DNA of 64,000 bases from Flaveria trinervia. Its lineage: Eukaryota > Streptophyta > Magnoliopsida > Asterales > Asteraceae. Below are positions 46,487 through 59,718 of this stretch, one piece after another. The notes below the pieces were generated by a model, which did no database searches, had not been told where the DNA came from, and saw only the letters and a list, made by a program, of their open reading frames with translations. The stretch is taken from assembly GCA_025506515.1 (NCBI GenBank), contig CM046444.1, positions 119,288,930-119,352,929 on the forward strand. The letters run 5' to 3'. The translations under genes and the position numbers were made by a program. How positions within the stretch are numbered: position 1 is the stretch's first letter; every line of letters begins with the position of its first letter.

Positions 46487-48059
46487 TCACTGCCTAAAAC
46501 CCAAAACCCCTTGTTGGGTCGGGTACCGAATACCAAACGGGTCGTTCGTGTTCAACTGCCCAAACGGGTTCACATTCGATTGAAAATAACCCGAATGATC
46601 CACCCGTTGGCTTCTGATTCCACTTTGAACTTCATCTTCCACCGATCTTCCAAACTTGCTGTCAATGGTGTATACAGGTGCCATCGAGGAACCAACATTC
46701 ATGGTGTTGGTGGTAGTGTTCAGTTGGGTCGGATCTTGGATCGGAGCGCTGGTAACGGGCTCGGGCAACCCGAATGCAGCGATGCTGGCCCAATCGTAGT
46801 TACCCGAATCGAATTTTGGGAGATTTAGCTTCTGATCTTCTTGTTGGAATGTCTTGATGGAATTGACCCGAGGTAGGTTGAAGAATCGGTCTTCGATCTC
46901 GGGAAGCGATTCGAGTACGTCGTCGAATTGAGACGAAGACGATGACGATGAACCGTGGCTCTGTTCGGTGGTCTGACCGCTGGAAATGGCTTTTTGTGCA
47001 CTTGAGTTCTTCTTGTAGATCCGACATAGAACCCATTCATCTAACTGCGACGAATTGAAAACCATGTTAACATTTTTAATATAAACAACAAGATTATAAG
47101 CCAGAAACAAAGATATTTACGACTGGCTCTAATGTTTCAGAACTGAATAAAATTAAAAAATAATGTTTTCAGAACTGAATAAAAAAATGTTATCAGTAAA
47201 AGTCTAAAATCAAAATTCTAGTTTTTATTTATGTTTACATTAGTTTTTTCTTAGACAACTCATGTTTTGTAATAATTCCATTGAAAAGTAGGAAAAAATG
47301 ACTTTTTTTGTATAAAAATGAGTTTTTATTGTTATTTATGAAAAAAATGAAGTTTTATTGTTATTTGGAAAATTTTGTATTTTTACATAAAAGACTTAGA
47401 AAAATACCAGTCGAACTGGCCGACCGGTTCTGACATGACAATAGGACAAACATTAAAACAATACTGTTGGTGGGATTTGATTTTTCGGTCTGTTTTTAAA
47501 AACATTAATTCTCGGACTAACCTTTGAGCTACCATTCTTCCTTTGGGGCTCCGATAACCTATACTCATGCATGATCCAATTCGTCTTGTTCCCCTTGGGA
47601 GCTTTACCAACATAAAACACCAACGCTTTCTTAATCCCAACTCTCCGGCCACCGGTGGTGATCACCTTATCAGTTCCGGTGGCCTTCCAATAACCCGACC
47701 CAGCAACCCGATTGGGTCGGGACCATTCGGGTACTTCCGATCTCGCGGACTAAAGAAATACCATTCTTTTTCCCCAAACATCGCTTTACCTGCAACGAAA
47801 CAACCAAACATCACACCATTAACACCCGAATATTAAGGCGAAAACCCAACCGTTTTCGGTCGAAAAACAACAACTTACTCGGTAACTCCCATGGATCGAA
47901 CTTGTACAAATCGATATCAGCAATAATCTGAAGCGAAAAATCATGTCCGGCGACTTTCCGACAAAGATACTGCACTAAAAGCTCTTCATCCGTCGGAAAA
48001 AACCGGAACCCCGGCGGTAAACTCAGTTGATTCATCGGATCCGTCACCGGTAAACCCAT
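46487..48059 (-). CDS. NAC transcription factor of the ANAC019/055/072 (RD26) clade; one missing base in exon 2
   Basis: Nuclear NAC factor. Exons on the minus strand: 48059-47879, 47789-47522 and 47044-46487, all GT-AG. Exon 1 begins MGLPVTDPMNQLSLPPGFRF and has PTDEELLVQYLCRKVAG and DLYKFDPWELP. Exon 2 has SKAMFGEKEWYFFSPRDR, KYPNG, GYWKATGTDK, RRVGIKKALVFY and TNWIMHEYRL. Exon 3 starts LDEWVLCRIYKKNSSAQK, has a Ser-rich run, LESLPEIEDRFFNLPRVNS, a YDWASIAAFG block and ends GFRQ. These C-terminal blocks are typical of the ABA- and drought-induced RD26 clade. The exons sum to one base short: near 47,722, homologues have an extra T so that the frame passes from YPNG to RPNR. With that base the protein would be 335 aa. 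The break could be a sequence error or a real mutation. Confidence 0.87.
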
Positions 48060-48191
48060 TTCTCACGTGTTTACACAGAGATTGAGACTAATAATAATAT
48101 TATTATTATTGTGAAGAGTTCAAGGGTTATGAACTTATGATTTATGAACATGAATTTCTTTTTTTTTTCAGGGAATTGAAAATTCTGTGGG

Positions 48192-48200
48192 TATTTATAA
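48192..48200 (-). promoter_or_regulatory. TATA box of the RD26-type NAC gene
   Basis: Minus-strand TATAAATAC about 135 bp upstream of the start codon. Confidence 0.55.
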
Positions 48201-48279
48201 GCAAAAGTAACAGAGAGATAAGTACGGTCGTCCTTTTCTTACTGTGGGTTTGGTGGGGTCGACGGTGGTTCAGGAGGTG

Positions 48280-48603
48280 ACACGTGGTTTTGTGTATGAT
48301 CTTATCTAAAGGTTTAAAGCTTCAAGTGCATGAACCCATTGACGCTACACGACAAAATGGTGTAGTGAGTCATTTGGGTAGATAGAATCTGTGCCGTACA
48401 CGTGTGCGTTCTAGAATGTTGAGTAGATGACGAGTGTAACATAAAACGACAAAACCTCTGTTTTATAATTGTATTTCGTCCGTGATGAATAGGGATATAA
48501 ATTTATGTATAATTATAAAAATTATATAATTACGTTATATATTTATAAAAAATGTTTTTGATTTAAAGTATAGAGAATTCAGAAAATCTATTCTAGCACG
48601 TGT
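48280..48603 (-). promoter_or_regulatory. Cluster of ABRE/G-box-like ACGTG motifs
   Basis: ACACGTGG at 48280, ACACGTGT at 48398 and GCACGTGT at 48596, about 220-540 bp upstream of the ATG. Such ACGTG cores bind ABF/AREB bZIP factors and fit ABA-responsive control known for this clade. Binding is inferred. Confidence 0.5.
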
Positions 48604-48609
48604 GTTAAT

Positions 48610-51600
48610 GCATATCAGCATATGTATCGTGGAATATTAGTGTTTATTGTGCGTTTTTCTAAGGATAGACGTGAAAAAATGGTGACGTTTGAAAAATAGT
48701 CGATGTTACGCTGACTGTTTACGTGTTATCACAAGCTATTTTCCAAGAAAATGTATGGTGTTATTACTTAATAATATTAAAGGGAATTTAGATTTACAAT
48801 ATTATTATATAAAGTGATAATTTGGTTCAAGTTTGTTACATTTTTAAACCGTTGGTCCATATTATTTAGTTTTGATCATACCGATTCGACCCGGATGACG
48901 AGATCTTAAAAACCATATGCTTTTTGTTGTATTATAATTCATGTTATATTTATTTTAATAATTTAATGTTGGAGTTAACTATTTTACTCTATTTAGATGG
49001 TCTCTGACATTTTCAAGTTAGAGTTTTATACATGTTCACAACTAACATGTGAGATGAGAGAACCATTCAAAATCTTTTATTAATTTGTGTATTAAATCAT
49101 GGTTATATGAAATGTGTATGAATTATTATATGTATGTGCATAAATTAATATGTTCTCATAGCATAAATTTATATGTTTTCATATCTCATAAATAAATATG
49201 TACACAAGTACTTGGGAAAATCACTAATCCTCTATGAAACTTCTTACAAAGAAATAGAGAAAAGATAAATATACACTTTCTATTTAATTTTGAACAATAA
49301 TTGAACAATTCTAGCTAACTAGCGATCACAAGTTACATGTTATTGATTACAGCTTTCACCCACGATACTTTTGACTTTTGGCTACAACCTTAAAGCGGTC
49401 AAACATAGCATAATAATTTGGTCAATATAACTGCTAGACAAAACGGATATTTATATCCCATGGTATAAACTAATTACACCAACTTATATTTTTATTAAAA
49501 ATATTAATGTTAAAAAACACACGTGGGGTGAAGGCGACCACGTGGTAAGTAGAAGTTAGGCCGGAATTTCGTCAAAAAAGAGGTGAAAGCGAGTGCCAAG
49601 AGGATTCACCTTGAGTTGACACGTAACACCTCTTTAATATTATTTTATTATTATTTTGTGCTCTTTTCTTCCCCATATTTATTTATGCTTTCTTTCACTC
49701 TTCAACTTCCTTATTTTCCTTTGACTTTCCACACCCCCTTTACCTATATTTTTCTATGTCATTTATTATACTAGTTTAGGAGAATATCTAACAAGTAATA
49801 GACTAATAGTTAGGGAAATGTATCTTAATTAAGGGTTTAAATGAAAAGGTTTTTAAAATTAAATAGTTTTAATTATCAATCTTTTTAATTAATGTTTAAG
49901 ATCAAAATGTAAGAAAATGATTTGTTAAAAAGGTAGTTTAGACATAGCCATATTTATTTATTTTTTCAGTTCCTTCATTTTCGTAAACATTTATAGTTTT
50001 ATATACGACATTGTATTTTTTCTATAAGTTATACCATGAAAGTAAGTATTTTTATTATCTTTAATGAGTACAGATTATTATATAAAAATAATAAATTTTA
50101 TATTTTTAAGCTCTATGAATTATGGTAATTGTGTTTTTAATTCAATTCTTGTGTATTTTTGTGTTTTTCTAGATAACGAGTTCTAAAAATATAACGGTTC
50201 AACAACATTGTTATGTATTGTAGTATGTAAAACATAATAATAATAAAATAACTAATTAATCCAATACATTAACAACGATAAAAAAATACAATGTTTTATT
50301 GTGTTTTTATCGTGTTTGTGTTATTTAAACACTATAGATTTAAAAAAATATATTGATTAAATAATATTTTTATGTATTCAAAATAAGTCGATGATACTTA
50401 CTATTCTAATAGTTATAAGTTTTTAAATTCTTGTTTTTAGATTTCTAGATACATATATGTTAATGAGTATATTTGTTAGATTTTTTTTTCAAAACCAAGA
50501 CCCATGACTTACGGTTTGAAAAGTTTGTTAAGGAGATTTTGAATATTAATTTGTCAGTAATCATATGAGAAAATGAACATGAATTTATATTATGTAATAT
50601 TTTTGATAACTAATGTGTTGTAGCCTTTTGATTATACATATATATAATTTTTTAATGATTCCTAAATTATTATCCACTTTTAAAATCATATAACCTGTCT
50701 AGTGTCTACTTAATTTTAAACATTGAATACTTAAAAAAAAACACTTAGTTACACATTTAAATATCAATAGACCAAATACATATTGGTATTTAGATATTGA
50801 TTTCATCAATAAGGATTAATGAGTTTAACTTCAAATCTTTTGGCAAAATGTTAGATGAAATTAGAACTTCAAATTCAAGGTTTGATTATCATTAAAAATG
50901 CAGAAAGATTAGAACATTGTCAATTTAAATGTTTGATTTTCTGTATGTTAACAATCATTCATAATAACAATATATGGTGATTTTTTAAAACGAATTTTAA
51001 AACACTCCTATAAACCATCATTATAAAGTTTTCAGAATTTGAATCTTTCACCTCTCTTGACTATATGGGAGTCGTTTTACTTTAACCGTGTCCCATTATA
51101 AGCTAATAATATTTATAATTATTTATATAGTCTATATAGCAATTTAAGTTAACTTATATATCCATACGATCGCCATAATTATGCGATATTTTGCTATATT
51201 TTTGCACATCTAAAACAATTATCATTTCATATAACTCTAACTCAAATTTGAATTATAGAAGTCTTCATTTAAAAACTTATGTTTACTTCTACGTCTTTAC
51301 CTATTTACACGTTAATATTTTGACTTTTAATGTTCTATCTATTAAATGTTAAATGTGCAAATCTATTTCAGTATTAATCTATAAGCGTAGCGTCCCACCA
51401 TCTACAATCTACAATAGTGTATATAATATGAAAATAATTTTAGTTAATTTTGAAGTTTCATTTTATATTTAATGAATAAACACACATACTTAGTAAATCT
51501 CATTTAAATTGTAGCTTACGTAAAGAAATCATAATTTAATGATCAAGAACTTGAATGATCTAAGTCACAAAGCGCTTTAAAATTAAAACAATTTGTGGGT

Positions 51601-53250
51601 TCAATCTAAACTTTCATCAGATGAAACTCAGAGTGAATAAAAAACAAGCATGGATTTTTTGAGTGAGATTTCATGAACCAAAGAGAATTGATCAATTTTA
51701 ATATCAACATATGTTTTAGGACAAGGTCTTCAAATACTCAAAAAACTACATTTTGGCGGTTATCAATTTTAATTCAAAATTAAATTAAAATTGGAGTCAA
51801 AATTATTTTGAAGTTTCACATGTGAATTTCGAAAAATTCAGCACATCCAGGCTTTGCTCCTTGGACCCCGCTATTAGAGGCGTTGTTCCCGAACCTCCGC
51901 CAAAAGGGTGTTGCCCTCTTCGAACCCTCATTTCTAAGAGGCTTCGCCCCTAAAGAGGTTCTAATATCGAAACCACAATAAACTTAAACAAGTGTGCACT
52001 TCGCATCTGCCGACTTGTTTGATTAGAATTATGATCACATTGCTAGTTACACTAAAATATTTGACAGCCTATGAAAAAAGTAACATAAGTTTTACTTTAA
52101 TCTCATAAGAAGATAGACATGCCGTTTAAAGAAAAACTTTTAGTTTAATAAAACCAGCCTCTTTCTAATTTATTTTGTTATAAAAATATATAACTATGAT
52201 ACACAATGCAACAACTATGGTAACATAAATTGTTAACAACAGAAGATAAAATCACACAAGTCACAATACAAAATCATTAACAATCTTCAAGATTAGAGTA
52301 GACAAATTACAAAGCAAATGGCTAAGAGGTAGTTTATACGAAGAAAAATAATATAAAACTGTTCTATATATTGCACATAGACAACATTTTAGCAAAGCCT
52401 TTTGCTAACGAAAAATCATTAAAATAGACACGTGAAGACCACTAATTTTATAAAAATATATATATATATTAACTTACCTATATCTAGTCATAAACATTAT
52501 TTTTTTAAACTAACGAAAACAAGATGTGTCTACTAGTGAGTAAAATGTGTAGGTTTAGAATTTGTAAAAGATTTGGATATTTCATTGCATCGTATAATTA
52601 TCATTACCAGATTCAAGTATTTTGTTAATACTTTTAAAAACTCATATAGAGAACAACAATGAATATGCAAGTTCTTAAAAAACAGTGTGTACCAGAATCA
52701 CACTAAAGGCTCGCCTTCTATACTTAGCGAATCATTATAATATTTTAGTTGCCGGTTATAACTTTCAAGTGTTATACCGCTACATTAACATCAAAATCAT
52801 CCACATAAGTAACCCGTTATCACCAATGATAACTCAAGTTGTTAATGGGCACCTAATAGCAGTTGCTAATATATACTCATAATTGCCACTAATGTATCAA
52901 GTTGATGTGATCAATGATCATGACACTAAATTACCCTTAATAGTCAGTTTCTATTAACGATATTTTCATAAAAGTTTCAATTAATCATGCAACTTCAAAA
53001 CAACTTTTAGTAACCAAATGACTCCTTAAAAAAAGCCCCTTAGACCCTTGCACTTTTTAAATAAATTTGGTTTGAAAATCAAGTTAAATATTCTCATTTA
53101 TACTAATGTTAATACATAAGAGATTCTCCTTAATAAAAAAACAAAACAATTATATGAAACACATAATAAAGGACTTGTATGGAAACGTTGCAGTCAATAT
53201 TTTGGAAGTCGAAGTCGTATAAATCGTAGATACTAAGAAGATCAGAGCGA
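48610..53250. other. Long AT-rich intergenic region, no gene recognised
   Basis: No coding signal. It contains two ACGTGG motifs near 49,520-49,545, and near 49,620 a minus-strand GTTACGTGTCA stretch like the 5' part of the Helitron candidate at 36.2-36.6 kb. A GC-richer patch at 51,840-51,960 (repeated CCGCC, GTTGCCC, CTTCGCCCC words) stands out but is not coding. Confidence 0.4.
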
Positions 53251-53251
53251 C

Positions 53252-53344
53252 TTCCACGTGGAAAGTGATGACGTCAACACTGATGTCAAAAACTCCAACT
53301 TTATGGGTATTCTTTAATCACAAGTAACATATGCTTTCACGTGG
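53252..53344. promoter_or_regulatory. Dense bZIP/bHLH-type motif cluster
   Basis: TTCCACGTGGAA (12-bp palindrome, 53252-53263), TGACGTCA (53269-53276) and CACGTGG (53338-53344) within 93 bp. A TATATA stretch lies near 53,475. No gene was recognised next to it on either strand. Confidence 0.4.
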
Positions 53345-53349
53345 CAAAC

Positions 53350-54587
53350 AATGATTGGTTAGATCTAACATGAATGCATCCAAAACGACCAGTTTGGATC
53401 ATCCTAGAACGATGTGCACCTGGCGGCGTATGATCTCCTAAGACGCAAAGTATTTTATACGTGTACAATCAATTATATATATTTTTTAATCATCTATGTG
53501 CCATTAATAGAATACCATGACGTTACAAAATACAAATAAAATAACTAATAATCAATTATATATCACTCCATCTGTCGTTAGGGAATTGTAATATTTATAT
53601 ATACTAGTTAGTAGCATAATACTAATATACTATAATAGTTTATGATTACCAACTAATTTTTAAGCACCGCATGTTTGCTAACTTTGTGCGCACGTTGCGT
53701 CATTGATATTAATATAGTTAAATACATAAAAAGTGTATGAAGTTGCGACGATTAAATGTTAAGACCGGAAAAGAGAGATAATAGTTATACAAGGTATATT
53801 TTTGGGTCAGAATCAATTTCATTCTTTATGTTATTTGTAGTTTTTGCCAGTTGATATTCCCTAAGATATTAAAAACCTTAATTTGAATACAAACCAATCA
53901 AATTTTATACCAGCTTGCAGTCAAAATTATTTTTTTAAATATATTAACCAGCGAAAGTTATTGTAAAAATCAAATTAATAAAATAAAAATTAATAATGTA
54001 TATTACATATGGTATATGGGGTTAAAGTGAAACATTAAAAATTAGAGGATTTTATTAGCGTAAGTTTTGTAAAAAAAGTGATGGTCGGCGACAAGACATC
54101 ACTAAATGAGTTTTAGTAGAAATGTTGGACACTTAGAATTATTGTTAAAATATCATAAATCATGCAATAGAAATTATCATGCTTTTAGAAAGTAAAGATA
54201 AGTGTAACGCCTAGAATTTTAAATTTGAAGAGGTTTTTCATCTTGTGTGGTGGGATTTAGTTTGAAAATTGTTTTATAGTAATTTATGTAAAGCTCGTTC
54301 TTTTAACCCCGGACTCTAACCTTTTAAATTATGCTTGTTTGGAGCGTGATGACCCGAGAAGTATGTTATGTGTAGAGTGCATTAGCCGCTCAAGTGGAAC
54401 CATTGTTAGAAAGCTAGATTTGTTTATTGAAATAACATACTCTACATAAAAAGTTAGAAAACTTTTTTCAAACTAGAAAGCATCATACAAACTCTAAATC
54501 CCCCATAACTATTAAAATCAAAGACCCTAACTAACAATTGAACCGGAAATTAAAAATAACAAACCAAAATAATTCAGCAAACAAAAT
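53350..54587. other. Intergenic, no gene recognised
   Basis: AT-rich without coding character or clear repeat structure. Confidence 0.4.
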
Positions 54588-54588
54588 A

Positions 54589-54668
<80 letters not shown>
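54588..54668. repeat. (TA)n microsatellite
   Basis: About 80 bp of TA dinucleotides with two short interruptions. Confidence 0.95.
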
Positions 54669-54679
54669 GGTTTACCGAA

Positions 54680-57600
54680 ATTACTCAGAGGACAAAATAA
54701 TATATGGTTTACTGAAATAACTCAACGGACAATAGAATATGTTTTAGCCATGAGTTTTAACGGATAATTGATTTAATGGATAATTATGAGTTTGATGATA
54801 ATCAGATAAATCAAACGGATATCCTAAACAAACTTAAGTTTCAACTACCTAAATCGAACTCTTATATCTACTTGAAATTTATTTTTTAGAGCATATAATT
54901 ATCTTCTAGAATTCAACCGTAGACCAGAATATAAAAGTTCTCATGATATATTTTAAAATTTTGGAATTCCATGAAACTAAAATTTATGACTAATAGTTAA
55001 CTCACAAGTCATATTTTGAATAAATACTATTTTGCTTTATAAACAAGCATTTATAAATCTTACACATCATTTTACACATCATTTTGAATAAATACATTTC
55101 ATTTCATTGTCCATAACATAATTACACATCATTTTACCTAATCCTAGGGCTTTCCTTTTTTAAATCTTTAACACCGCTTATTTATTTATGTTTACATTGC
55201 TTCTTTTATTCATAACATGCAATGAAATTTATAAATTTATTAAAGAAAAATGTTTACGCAAAATTTATCCTCAATAAATTTGATCTACACATTTTTACAT
55301 GTAAAAGACCTCAAAATATAATTTCATTTGAGACTCGAGAATAGGTTGAGCCGCTTCTGATTTTCCACTGAGACTTTTACTTCATATCTTCTTCGTGAAG
55401 TCGCCAACAACCTATTAATTATATTTTTACACATAAGTTTTAGTAATTTTAGATTGTATTTCCGCATATATTACTAATTACTAATGAAAAAGTTTTTTAT
55501 TTATTCCACAGGCACCAGACTGAATGAGACTTCCAAAAATCTAACCAAAGACGTTAAAGAGAGGCGCTACGCGGGAGGCAACCCGTATTTTATTTGTTTT
55601 TCTATTTCTATCTTGTTTTATTTTTATTTTTTTTGTTATTCATTTTCATCCTTTGCAAAAAAAAGTGTCAAACAGGAGGTTGAAACGGCCGCGTAGCGAT
55701 TGCTTTATAAAACAGACACGGTTGCGTAAACCTTCTGAGTTAAAAAAATGCTCAAACCTGTCTCTAAACAGAATTGCTACTTGGCTTCTTCCTAACCTTG
55801 ACTTCACAACCACATCTATCATTCGTTCTTTCCACCGCACCATCAACCACCTCAGTAAATTTCATCCTACTCTCTACTTCAAGCCTCGAGGACGACGCTG
55901 AATTCAAGCTTGGGGAGAGGTAATTTTTTTTATTTTTTTCTCGTCTTATTTATCATTCAATTACATATGACATACTGTATTTAGGACTGTATTGTATACA
56001 GTTAATCAGAGTATTAGGTATCCACTATCGAAAAAAAAGGGGGTAACATCTTCATAGCCTCAGGAAAGAATTTGAAAATAACATGAAAAATGATATTACC
56101 TTTATTATGCTAATTGTAGGTTGCGTGTACAAATAGATTGATAGTAATAAATAGATAAATGTGCTCCGTTATGCTAGTGCCTTTTGTTCTTGGTTTATAA
56201 AAATAAAACATCTAATAGTTATGTGTGCCTAATGTCGATCTGATCACATAAGGAGACTGAGACCTAGCAAAAATAGCTTGAGAGCTGAGTCCAAGTGAGA
56301 AAAAAAAAAGAAAAAAAAGGAAAAAAAGAAGAAAAAAGTGAGAGAAAAAAAGAAGAAGTTAGTTATATGATAAAGAAGCCGCAATAATGGCAAAATCATT
56401 TGTGATCTCGTGTGGTGAAAAATGACCACTTCCTCTCTATAGTCCTTGAGGTTAGGAAGGTTTCCACCGTGTGAAGAAAATTGTTGGCACACTTAATAAC
56501 TAACTTAACACGGCTTAATTGATATGAAACGATAAATCCGGAACTTAAGGGTTAGAGGATCATAACTTGCAGATTGGGTACATTTGTTTATAAAAATCTT
56601 GAAAATCCAATTTGTCCACGGCAACTGAAAATTAGCATAATAAGACGATTTCATGCTCATACTTCTTACGCGAGGCTAAGATTGGTATTGCCAACATCCT
56701 AATTATATATCTATCTATTCTCTTTTCACTTTTAGGTTTATTCCTAGTCTTGACTTCCTTGAGGATAAAGAAAGGTTTAAGCTTGGGGAGATTTGTTAGT
56801 TATATTTTTAGACATAAATTTTAGTAATTTTAGATTGTATTTCCGTATATATTTTGCATTAATTGCATGCATCTTTTATTTTAATTATAAAATAGTAGTT
56901 TTTGGTAGGACGGAATCTACTCTTGTATATTTTTGGTTTTTGTAGAATAATCAAATGGCTGGAAAAAGAGATAAAGATTCAAACTTTAAAGGGGATAAAT
57001 ATTCAAACTTTAAAACCAAAAAAAGATGAGAGTTGGTTGAAAGAGGGGGAGAACTCAAAAGATAAAAGGGGGAGGCTGCAGAAAAGGAGGCATCTTTGGA
57101 GCACCTTAAAGTATTTTGAAGACATTATTTTAAAGAATCAAGTTCAAGAAGCAACAAGGAGCAATAGCAATTTAGGTTTTTTATTGGTTTTCAATTCGTA
57201 CGTTTTATTTTATTTTAGTTTTGATTGATCTAGTCGCCATGTCCGGCTAGAACAATCTTTGATTTCAACATTAAGATTTAATTTCTATGATTTTGGTTTG
57301 AACTTATATGAAACGATTATGAGACGTTTTTATTTTGATGGTTTGTTTGTTTGATTTTTGATCTTAAACCCGGATCTAATCCGGTATATATTAGATTGTT
57401 AATAAAATTGGTCACTTTATTAATTTATCTAATAAAGTTCTTCAAGATTTAAAACCCTAATCAAGTTTTGATTTTTGATATGAGGAACAATTAACGGTTT
57501 GAGTTTGTCTATGAATTCATTCTCGTTATAGAATCACACAATCTAGTTAAGCATACCGAACAACGTGTGTGTTTAATTATAATCGATACTTCTATCATTG

Positions 57601-58130
57601 CAACCCGCACGTTAAGATCTGAACGGTGTGAGCTTAGAGTAGCGGGTTGGCTCCAACCAACGAACTGCGATTGATTGGACATTAGATAGAGGGGATATCC
57701 GAACGGCGTGATGTCTAGTATCGATACAAATCATTAATTGAAAATTGTCATTGCACCGTAATCGTTAATGATCGTAAGCCAAATCGAGTCAAGAAATTAC
57801 CTTAGTGTTGGAATTAGTTTTTATATTTGAATTTACTTCACCATTTAATTAACATCTTCAATAATCTCTATTTCATAATTAAAAAATACAAAAAATGTCA
57901 ATTTTCGTTTTTTCCAGCAGAATCTTAATACGACCGCGTGAAATTTCCTTAACAGATTTGACACGGCCGTGTCGGGTCACTGGAATTTTTCTACTTTTTG
58001 TAGTTTACTTTTAGTTTTAGTTTTTAATTAAAACCCCCACCTTCCTATCATTAGTGTGTGTACGGTAGGTTCACATTTTATTATTTATTTGCTGGATTCG
58101 ACACCAACACAACCACCCCATCCCACATTT
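54680..58130 (+). mobile_element. Degenerate LTR-retroelement remnants (tentative)
   Basis: A ~70-bp direct repeat at about 55,412-55,480 and 56,800-56,870 shares the word TTTTAGTAATTTTAGATTGT and the following ATTTCCG. AAGCTTGGGGAGA occurs twice (near 55,907 and 56,780). ACACGGCCGTGT at about 57,960 and CGGCCGCGT near 55,690 recall non-coding parts of Athila/Tat-type elements. No intact domain is left, and boundaries are unclear. Confidence 0.35.
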
Positions 58131-59570
58131 TTTTGAGTTAATTATCATTGGTACCCATCCACATTTGAGACAATCTCTCACTTATATAGTTGTGTCCTTT
58201 CTAAAGTCGCCTCTTTTGTCAAATCAACATTCTAAAAGCATTTACATCCTATTTTTTATATTTATTCATATAATTACATTAAAAATTACTATTTCTTTTC
58301 TATTCTTTCAATTAAATAATATATTTTTATACATTTTTCATTACTTTTTCTCTCTTATTTACTCACAATTACTTTCAAAATATTAAAAAATTATAAGTGT
58401 TAAACAATAAATCCTTAAATTTACAGATAAATAGTAACATTTTATCTTTCCTCCACTCACAACCACTCAAAACTATCTCAAATAATTTAAGGACTCGCAC
58501 ATAATTATAAGATATGGGCTGTGAATGCTCTAAGATTAGGATTTTTTTCGGTTTTTAATATGGGATTTGTTATAAGTACACCCTATTTATTTTCATTCTT
58601 TCTATTTCTCTTTATACATACATATAGATATACAGAGAGAGATAGAGACTAGGGTGTTCTGATAATAAAATGAATGTTTGTATAACCCAATGCTCTTTGT
58701 ATTTTGTATTCTCTAACCTTGGCGTTAAAATGAATTCTATTTATTCTTACATAAGAAAGGCCAAGAAGAACATAAGTAAATGCCATACTATTGACTAACC
58801 GAACCATAATCGTAACAAATGATGTCATCAGCCGAAAAACCAAAACTGAAACTGACCATATCAATCTAGTACAAAGGTTCAATAATCAAAACTTTTAGCT
58901 ATGAGCTAAAAACAAACCTAACTAGCAAATACACACCATAATAGAAAGTTTAGAAATATCTCTATATAAACACGTACCTTTCTTCTTTTTATGTTTAGGA
59001 GCAAAATAGTTAACACAGATAATTTATCTTTGCACCCCATGCTGCTCGTTTTTATGATTACCATTATCAGTAAACAACCGAAAACCTTCAATACCATACT
59101 AACAACGACATCAGGTAAGTTACAATACACTATGCACGTGACCTTCAAAGTATATGCAATAAACCAGTGTAAGCAGAAATCCATACCTAAGACCTCTACT
59201 ATCAATGTGGGATTAACTCATTTGATAGAGATTTTGTTTTTTAAAGGAGATGTCTTGGGTGTAAACCCAGACATATGCAAATTTGTTTATAATAATTAAG
59301 GAGCATGGTAGATTTACCGTTAAAAAAATGAGACCTCTGCTACAATAAAATCTAATGATTAACATAACATAACACTTGATGGGTTTTGTGAGGGTGGGAG
59401 GGGCACCAATGCCGAGAGACCGTGTTGAGGCCGGTGCCCATCGACACCACCACTGCAATCCCGCTTCAGGTTCGTGATTTTCTATATTCACAACATCTAC
59501 TCGTCTTGTCAAAGTGAATGTTTTATTTATGTATAGTGTACCGTGACATGGTATGATAATACCACCATCA
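58131..59570. other. Intergenic, no gene recognised
   Basis: It contains one diverged dispersed repeat (about 58,605-58,695, like 26,430-26,525; shared words ATACATACATATAGATA and GTTTGTATAAC). Otherwise nothing supported. Confidence 0.4.
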
Positions 59571-59684
59571 TGTAACACCCGATTATTTATTCATTTATTT
59601 TGAAGCCGACTAAAGAAGAAAAAAAATAAAGTCCAAAGTCGAGGGATCAAACTCGCCAACGAAAGAAAGTCGGGTGAGTGGGAG

Positions 59685-59718
59685 TATATAAGGGAAAGGG
59701 CAGCCCTTACCCTCTCCC
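59685..59718 (+). promoter_or_regulatory. LTR TATA box and adjacent hairpin (copy 3)
   Basis: TATATAAG followed by GGGAAAGGG / CCCTCTCCC enclosing CAGCCCTTAC. One stem mismatch distinguishes it from copy 1. Confidence 0.5.
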
